The translations under genes and the position numbers were made by a program. Positions 1-5,667 of a DNA stretch of 5,667 nt are shown here, piece after piece; position 1 is the first letter of the stretch, and each line of letters starts with the position of its first letter. The notes under the pieces were generated by a model. It was not told the DNA's origin, made no database searches, and worked only from the letters and a program-made list of their open reading frames with translations. The stretch comes from Eudoraea sp. (GTDB taxonomy: Bacteria; Bacteroidota; Bacteroidia; Flavobacteriales; Flavobacteriaceae), in NCBI GenBank assembly GCA_013041785.1, contig JABDRK010000035.1, positions 1 through 5,667 on the forward strand, written 5' to 3'.

Positions 1-238
1 GCAGGGGCCAGTCCTCCGGGCCAACCAGGTCTATGGCTTTTATCCCAAGGGTATTCAGGTTTTGCAAAAATGTGTCCAGGGGGATGCTGTTGTAGCACCA
101 GTAACAAACACTGTGATTAATATTCCCTTTACGGATTTTGTTTTGTGGAATAATTGTATCCCCTGCGGCAGCATTTTGAAGGGTAAGCAATCCCATAGTT
201 GCTGCGGTTGAGGTGCCAATAAATTTCCTGCGTTTCAT
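1..238 (-). CDS. Tat-exported TIM-barrel protein, hydroxypyruvate isomerase-like (N-terminal fragment)
   Basis: This gene starts at the ATG read from 238 downward and runs off the left edge, so only 79 codons are visible. The first residues, MKRRKFIGTS, fit a twin-arginine signal (RRKFIG fits RRxFxx). A weakly hydrophobic stretch and an AAA-GD site around residues 23-27, suitable for signal peptidase, follow. The protein is therefore probably exported folded by the Tat system. After the signal come a segment with HSVCYWCY (residues 42-49) and then LGIKAIDLVGPEDW (residues 64-77). These resemble the start of the xylose isomerase-like TIM barrel in hydroxypyruvate isomerase and related sugar-phosphate isomerase/epimerase proteins. 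The metal-binding and catalytic residues lie beyond the window, so the reaction cannot be confirmed. Bacteroidetes carry many Tat-exported members of this superfamily whose substrates are unknown. It is divergent from the DUF3820 gene, with 52 bases between the two starts. Family is fairly sure; exact enzyme is not. Confidence 0.8.
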   Translation of the reverse strand, partial: MKRRKFIGTSTAATMGLLTLQNAAAGDTIIPQNKIRKGNINHSVCYWCYNSIPLDTFLQNLNTLGIKAIDLVGPEDWPL

Positions 239-290
239 AGTTTTGGAGATTAGATACACTTAAAGATAACCAATTCACCAGAGCTAAGAA

Positions 291-518
291 TTGAAGACAA
301 ACAAAGAACACCTGCTAAAACTGGCAAGCTATAAAATGCCATTTGGGAAATACAAAGGGCGCTATCTCAGTGAGCTGCCGCTACCGTATCTAATATGGTT
401 TCGGCAGAAGGGTTTTCCAGAAGGAATCCTGGGTCAATACCTGAAGGAGATGCTGGAAATTAAAGAAAATGGGCTGGAGGGCCTCCTCCGGCAAATTCGG
501 GAAGAATTTGGGGCTTAG
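291..518 (+). CDS. DUF3820 family small protein
   Basis: A 75-residue protein matching the DUF3820 family as I remember it. The signature is MPFGKYKGRYLSELP (residues 16-30), followed by PYLIWFRQKGFPEG (32-45), an LGQYLKEMLEIK helix and NGLEGLL (60-66). The family is small, cytoplasmic and widespread in proteobacteria and Bacteroidetes; its function is not established. Some members are labelled as quorum-sensing-regulated virulence factors, which I would not transfer here. The start used is TTG at 291. An in-frame stop (TAA, 285-287) lies just upstream, so no ATG can be further out. The only in-frame ATG nearby, at 336, would remove the conserved 'hLlkLAsykM' lead-in that relatives keep. No Shine-Dalgarno is visible. 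It ends 58 bases before pyrG with no hairpin between them, so readthrough into pyrG is plausible. Confidence 0.85.
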   Translation: MKTNKEHLLKLASYKMPFGKYKGRYLSELPLPYLIWFRQKGFPEGILGQYLKEMLEIKENGLEGLLRQIREEFGA

Positions 519-567
519 GCAGTCGGATTTCTTCAGGCAATTTGTATATTTACTTCCCGTAACCTAG

Positions 568-2238
<1,671 letters not shown>

Positions 2239-2257
2239 CAAACCAATTTGAAAGTAA

Positions 2258-2313
2258 CCCAATTAAGGAAATAGCGGTTTAGATCAGCAACCCTTTTTCT
2301 TAAGGTAATTGGG
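2258..2313 (+). promoter_or_regulatory. Possible folded leader in the yidC 5' UTR
   Basis: CCCAATTA (2258-2265) and TAATTGGG (2306-2313) are perfect 8-base inverted arms enclosing 40 bases. Pairing can continue inward: AGGAAA (2266-2271) can pair with the TTTTCTT-type run at 2296-2301, with one G-U pair and a bulge of AAGG at 2302-2305. Inside that, GGTT (2276-2279) and AACC (2289-2292) can form a small apical hairpin. The element sits between the predicted start of transcription and the yidC ATG, 17 bases before the start codon. No known riboswitch or leader family is recognised. It may affect translation or stability of the message, or may be chance pairing in an AT-rich stretch. Confidence 0.35.
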
Positions 2314-2330
2314 AATCATAGTAAAACTCC

Positions 2331-4187
2331 ATGGAAGAAAAGAAACTCGATGTCAAATCAATTATCGGTTTTGTACTGATTTTTGTCATCTTAATAGGCT
2401 GGTTTTACCTGAACCAACCCACCCCTGAAGAACTTGAAGCCCAAAAAGCCCAACAGGAACAGGTCGTAGCACCCGTAACTGAAGAGCGTCCTGACACAAC
2501 AACTACAGTTCTGGAGCAACCCCAGGTGGACCTGAAGGATTCCCTGGCGGTGGCGAATTATCAGAAATCCGTTGGCGACTTCAGTTATACACCGGTGCGC
2601 GAGGGAGTAACGGTTTTAGAAAATGACTTGGTATACCTCGAAATCAATAATAAGGGAGGACAGATAACTGAAGCCCGGATGAAGGAATTTGTTACCTATG
2701 ACTCTATTCCGGTTTATCTGGTCAGGGAGGGCAATGCTGACTTTGGCCTGAGTTTTACCACTACAGACAATCGGGTGCTGCAGACAAATACCTTATTCTT
2801 TGAGCCTCAACTTTCTCAAAACGGGGATAACCAGGTGCTTTCCATGAAGGCAAAGGTTTCCGAGAATCAATTCCTGGAATATCGTTATGAGATGAAACCT
2901 GGTGATTACCTGGTAGACTTCACCATACGTTCGCAAGGATTAAACGGGATTATAAATGCAGCCCAACCCGTTAATATGAAATGGCAGCTGCGTGGGATCC
3001 GGCATAACAAAAGTGTACAGTACGAAAACCGCTATACCCGCCTTACCTATAATCATGAAGATGGGAAGATCAGTAAGCTTTCGGAGGGCAGCGACGATGA
3101 GGAAACGGAAGAAAAGGTTAAATGGCTTTCGTACAGGCAGCATTTCTTCAGTTCCATCCTGGCGACCGACACTCCTTTTGAATCCGCTGCGTTAACATCC
3201 AGAAACCTGGTCGAGGAGGAGAGTAAAGAGACCTTATTTACAAAAGAATACAGCTCCGAGACGGCCTTGTCATTGACTGCCGGGGAACTGGCCCATAACA
3301 TGTATTGGTATTACGGGCCTACTGATGTGCAGGTGTTGGATGACTATAAAGAGTTGGGATTAGCAGATTCCATTCCTTTTGGATGGGGAATTTTTGGCTG
3401 GATTAACCGGCAGGTGTTTACGCCTTTCTACGGATTTTTATCGTCCTTTTTACCTTTTGGAATTGCCATTGTGGTTATGACTATTTTGGTTCGTGTACTA
3501 ATGTCTCCGGTTACGTATAAGTCTTACCTGTCCCAGGCTAAAATGAAGGTGTTAAAACCGGAAATCACTGAACTTAATGAGAAGTATAAGGACAATGCCA
3601 TGAAGCGGCAGCAGGAGACTATGAAGCTGTACAACAAGGCAGGGGTAAGTCCCATGAGCGGATGTGTACCGGCATTGCTTCAGCTACCCATATTCTATGC
3701 TTTGTTTATGTTTTTCCCGACTTCCTTCGCCCTCAGGCAAAAATCCTTTTTATGGGCAGAAGACCTTTCTTCATATGATACTATTCTGGAACTGCCTTTT
3801 ACCATACCGTTTTATGGAGACCATGTGAGTTTGTTTCCCATTCTTGCCTCTGTAGCCATCTTTTTCTATATGATGATGACTACCGGGCAGAACATGCAAA
3901 CACAGCCGGGAATGCCCAATATGAAGGTCATTATGTATATCTCACCGCTGCTGATGTTATTCTTTTTTAATAACTATGCAAGCGGACTCAGTTTGTATTA
4001 TTTTGTGTCCAACCTGATTACGATCTTCATTATGCTGGCCATAAAGAACCTGATTCTTGACCAGGACAAAATCCATGCACAGATCGAGGAGAAAAAGAAG
4101 CAGCCAAAGAAGGAAAACAGGTTCCAGCGTAAAATGCGCCAAATGATGGAACAGGCTGAGGAACAAAAGAAGACAGGCAAGCGCTAG
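2331..4187 (+). CDS. yidC: Membrane protein insertase YidC (Oxa1 family)
   Basis: Inner-membrane insertase and chaperone that places membrane proteins in the bilayer, alone or with the Sec translocon. At 618 residues it has the Gram-negative layout. Transmembrane segment 1 is at about 10-27. A proline-, glutamate- and glutamine-rich linker (30-70) and a large periplasmic P1 domain (about 80-345) follow. The conserved lead-in YYGPTDVQVLDDY (327-339) and an amphipathic segment (about 350-370) precede the Oxa1 core. Segment 2 (about 371-391) carries the groove arginine, Arg388, in ILVRVLMSPVTYKSY. A cytoplasmic helical hairpin (about 398-436) comes next, then segment 3 beginning GCVPALLQLPIFYALF (444-459), segment 4 (about 500-516) and segments 5 and 6 (about 533-572). 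The tail (about 577-618) is strongly basic, suited to ribosome contact. The P1 domain includes an acidic run at 251-261. The ATG at 2331 places segment 1 correctly; no Shine-Dalgarno is visible. It follows pyrG in the same direction. Confidence 0.98.
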   Translation: MEEKKLDVKSIIGFVLIFVILIGWFYLNQPTPEELEAQKAQQEQVVAPVTEERPDTTTTVLEQPQVDLKDSLAVANYQKSVGDFSYTPVREGVTVLENDLVYLEINNKGGQITEARMKEFVTYDSIPVYLVREGNADFGLSFTTTDNRVLQTNTLFFEPQLSQNGDNQVLSMKAKVSENQFLEYRYEMKPGDYLVDFTIRSQGLNGIINAAQPVNMKWQLRGIRHNKSVQYENRYTRLTYNHEDGKISKLSEGSDDEETEEKVKWLSYRQHFFSSILATDTPFESAALTSRNLVEEESKETLFTKEYSSETALSLTAGELAHNMYWYYGPTDVQVLDDYKELGLADSIPFGWGIFGWINRQVFTPFYGFLSSFLPFGIAIVVMTILVRVLMSPVTYKSYLSQAKMKVLKPEITELNEKYKDNAMKRQQETMKLYNKAGVSPMSGCVPALLQLPIFYALFMFFPTSFALRQKSFLWAEDLSSYDTILELPFTIPFYGDHVSLFPILASVAIFFYMMMTTGQNMQTQPGMPNMKVIMYISPLLMLFFFNNYASGLSLYYFVSNLITIFIMLAIKNLILDQDKIHAQIEEKKKQPKKENRFQRKMRQMMEQAEEQKKTGKR

Positions 4188-4203
4188 CATATTGCCAAAG
4201 CGC

Positions 4204-4230
4204 AAAAGCCTCTCCTAGTGAGAGGCTTTT
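4204..4230 (+). terminator. Hairpin terminator after yidC
   Basis: A perfect 11-base-pair stem, AAAAGCCTCTC (4204-4214) with GAGAGGCTTTT (4220-4230), closes a 5-base loop (CTAGT). It begins 17 bases after the yidC stop codon. The T-run is only four bases and forms part of the stem. Because the arms begin in A4 and end in T4, the hairpin has the same form on both strands and could stop transcription from either side. Confidence 0.85.
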
Positions 4231-4453
4231 AAGCGGTAAGTAGGTTTAGTTCGGTAAGTTACCTGAAACCAAATATGCCCTTTTACATCCATTCCCGAAA
4301 ACTTTAGTTGTCAAGGTATCATTTTTGTATGCTAACCTGTTTGATCTTGATGTGACCGTGGTGAGGTAGGCCGCAAAATGTAAATAATTAGGAGAATCTT
4401 TTACCGGTTATTCGATCCCAATCCCGGTTGCCTGAATTGCTATCAGAACACTT
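4231..4453. other. Gene-free interval between convergent genes
   Basis: This is the unexplained part of the 325-base gap between yidC and the FAS1 gene. The plus-strand ATG-started frames I checked are very short (about 10 codons from 4275, 8 from 4330), and I saw no longer minus-strand frame. I see no tRNA-like or other recognisable RNA fold and no promoter match of useful quality. Minor local structure: CGGTAAGT occurs twice (4234-4241 and 4252-4259), and the second copy overlaps a small palindrome, GGTAAGTTACC (4253-4263). The interval is most simply a spacer between two transcription units that end towards each other. Confidence 0.6.
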
Positions 4454-4482
4454 AAAAAAAAGGCCGCATAGCGCGGCCTTTT
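4454..4482 (-). terminator. Rho-independent terminator of the FAS1 gene
   Basis: Read on the minus strand, a 10-base-pair GC-rich stem (AAAAGGCCGC and GCGGCCTTTT, plus-strand 4458-4467 and 4473-4482) with a 5-base loop is followed by a run of eight T (complement of A4454-A4461, partly inside the stem). It lies 30 bases beyond the stop codon of the FAS1 gene. Orientation is clear because the long T-run is present only on the minus strand. Confidence 0.92.
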
Positions 4483-4512
4483 AAATGGATTCTTTTATTG
4501 GTATTGTCCCAA

Positions 4513-5667
4513 TTAGTTATTGGTATCAGGTAGCAATACAGTGTCCAACACATGGATTACGCCGTTGCCAGCTTGTACGTCTACTGCGATGATTCCAATT
4601 CCTGAATTTCCAGCTCCGTCTGTTACATCAGCAATGTTAACACCGTTATCTGTACCGGGCAGGGTGATTGTAATGTTATCTCCTTCTAAAGTTGGAGCTA
4701 CAGTGTCCCCGGGGTTATTAAGGTCTCCGGATCGGATGTTTCCAGAAACCACATGGTGGTTCAGTACTGAAGTTAACAGCCCTTGTTCAATTTCTGTAAC
4801 CTCACTCAGGTTAAGCGCAGTCAGCAGATTATCGAAGGCAGTGTTTGTTGGGGCAAAAACGGTAAACGGTCCGTTCCCATTCAATACGGTTACAAAATCG
4901 GTATCAGGAGTACCCTCCGTAAGCGCAGTTACTAATGGAGCAAAGGTAGGGTCAGCTACGGCGAATGTAACTACTGTCGGAATGTCGATTACTGCATCTA
5001 CGGCGTGGATAATCCCATTGGTTGCTACAATATCAGCAGCAGCTACGGTGCTCACTCCGTTAAGGGTTACCCCGTTATCCGTATTGATATATATGCTCAG
5101 ATTATCTCCATCTCCGTTTTCACCAGCTGTGTTCAGGTAGGAATTGCTTAATCCGCTTGAAGCAGCCGCAGCACCAACGATTACGTGGTTTGATAAAATA
5201 TTATCAAGCTCATTGTTGTTTGGATTAGAAAAGGCTGCAAATGCACTGTTTACAGGAGCAAAAACTGTGAAGTCTGTATTATCATCAGACAACAGGTCTG
5301 TAAACGTTGTGTTTCCGTTAGCAGTAAGGGCTCCAACAAGCTCAGAAAGATCAGTGTTGGCTACGGCATGGTCTACAACATCTGGCAGCCCGATAACCGC
5401 GTCTACTATATGAACAACTCCATTAGAGGCTACTACATCTGGAGTAACTACGTCAGAAACACCGTTGATGCTAACTCCGTTTGAGGTATTGATATACAAG
5501 CTCAAGGCGTTACCCCCGGCACCTGCGGTAGAAGAAGAAGAAACATAACTTGTGCTCAATCCGGTTGACAAGTTTGTCCCGGCAACAACATGGTTTAACA
5601 AAACCTGCGTCAAAACATCAACAGGAACGTCAGCCAAACTGGCGAAGTTGTTATCTGTCAAAAAAGC
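4513..5667 (-). CDS. Tandem FAS1 (fasciclin) domain surface protein, 5'-truncated by the window
   Basis: The frame is open from the right edge to the TAA at 4513-4515, giving 384 visible residues. The TTG at 5661 is not a true start, because the frame continues upstream and begins inside a domain. Two complete and one partial FAS1 domain are seen: the end of one (5667 to about 5383), a full one (about 5382-4978) and a C-terminal one (about 4977-4531). Each shows the family hallmarks: a conserved NH motif (LLNHVV, LSNHVI, LNHHVV) and NGVVHIVDAVI-like closing strands, and the two full domains also have FTVFAPVNSAF or FTVFAPTNTAF. FAS1 domains mediate adhesion and are normally exported; here a signal or lipoprotein peptide would lie outside the window. 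The protein stops a few residues after the last domain, so there is no C-terminal sorting domain or membrane anchor. Composition is extreme: no Lys, Cys, Met or Trp, one Arg, 33 Asp and 8 Glu. Its ligand is unknown. Confidence 0.93.
   Translation of the reverse strand, partial: AFLTDNNFASLADVPVDVLTQVLLNHVVAGTNLSTGLSTSYVSSSSTAGAGGNALSLYINTSNGVSINGVSDVVTPDVVASNGVVHIVDAVIGLPDVVDHAVANTDLSELVGALTANGNTTFTDLLSDDNTDFTVFAPVNSAFAAFSNPNNNELDNILSNHVIVGAAAASSGLSNSYLNTAGENGDGDNLSIYINTDNGVTLNGVSTVAAADIVATNGIIHAVDAVIDIPTVVTFAVADPTFAPLVTALTEGTPDTDFVTVLNGNGPFTVFAPTNTAFDNLLTALNLSEVTEIEQGLLTSVLNHHVVSGNIRSGDLNNPGDTVAPTLEGDNITITLPGTDNGVNIADVTDGAGNSGIGIIAVDVQAGNGVIHVLDTVLLPDTNN
4978..5502 (-). repeat. Tandem FAS1 repeat units within the coding region
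   Basis: The closing segments of the first two visible FAS1 domains (plus-strand 5383-5502 and 4978-5097, 40 residues each) align without gaps and share 25 of 40 residues, including YINT, NGV, NGVS, and VDAVI near the end. The two copies start 405 bases apart. The third domain is clearly more divergent and has an extra acidic and glycine-rich stretch (TDGAGNSGIG) before its closing strand. This pattern suggests duplication of the upstream unit after the C-terminal domain had already diverged. Confidence 0.75.

Noticed and set aside
261..290. Promoter for the leftward isomerase-like gene (TATCTTTA read on the minus strand)
   Set aside because: The -7 element has a mismatch and the only correctly spaced -33 candidate is TTC, so support is too weak to annotate.
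541..553. TATATTTA ahead of pyrG as a promoter -7 element
   Set aside because: It has one mismatch to TAnnTTTG, and no TTG lies 17-23 bases upstream; the TTTG at 507-510 is too far away and the one at 541-544 abuts the element.
2992..3195. 67-codon plus-strand frame within yidC
   Set aside because: It is an out-of-frame shadow of the YidC periplasmic domain with no recognisable features.
4253..4263. Palindrome GGTAAGTTACC as an operator or hairpin
   Set aside because: Five-base arms around a single central base cannot form a hairpin, and a site this short is expected by chance; there is no promoter beside it.
4275..4307. Tiny ORF of 10 codons starting at ATG 4275
   Set aside because: Too short, no start context and no conserved content visible.
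4520..5140. Long open frame of 206 codons on the plus strand opposite the FAS1 gene
   Set aside because: It is antisense to a well-supported coding region, its translation resembles no family, and its Ser/Val/Thr-rich content mirrors the FAS1 codons.

Overview
The window looks like a chromosomal segment of a Bacteroidetes bacterium, most likely a marine-type member of the Flavobacteriaceae. The signs are a YidC of 618 residues with a large periplasmic domain, start codons without a recognisable Shine-Dalgarno sequence, a match to the Bacteroidetes promoter consensus (TTG, then TAnnTTTG) ahead of yidC, and a very acidic fasciclin-repeat protein. The genus assignment is inference only; no rRNA or other decisive marker is present.

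Layout from left to right. (1) Positions 1-238, minus strand: the N-terminal 79 codons of a probable Tat-exported TIM-barrel protein of the hydroxypyruvate isomerase type; the rest lies outside the window. (2) Positions 291-518, plus strand: a small DUF3820 protein with a TTG start, divergent from the first gene. (3) Positions 577-2214, plus: pyrG, a complete CTP synthase. (4) Positions 2331-4187, plus: yidC, a complete membrane protein insertase. A promoter overlapping the 3' end of pyrG precedes it, and the leader between them can fold. A hairpin terminator follows at 4204-4230. (5) Positions 4188-4512: a gene-free interval bounded by two hairpin terminators that belong to convergent genes. 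(6) Positions 4513-5667, minus: the C-terminal 384 residues of a secreted or surface protein made of tandem FAS1 (fasciclin) domains, running off the right edge.

DUF3820, pyrG and yidC are codirectional and may be partly cotranscribed, but yidC appears to have its own promoter. pyrG supplies CTP for RNA and phospholipid synthesis, and yidC inserts inner-membrane proteins. Both are housekeeping functions, and their adjacency is the main conserved block here. The flanking genes point to the cell envelope: one probable Tat-exported enzyme and one adhesive-type FAS1 protein.

I found no RNA genes, CRISPR array, insertion sequence or evidence of a new multi-gene system. The most unusual feature is the composition of the FAS1 protein: its visible 384 residues contain no lysine, cysteine, methionine or tryptophan and only one arginine, against 41 Asp plus Glu. 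The possible folded yidC leader is the second point worth a look.
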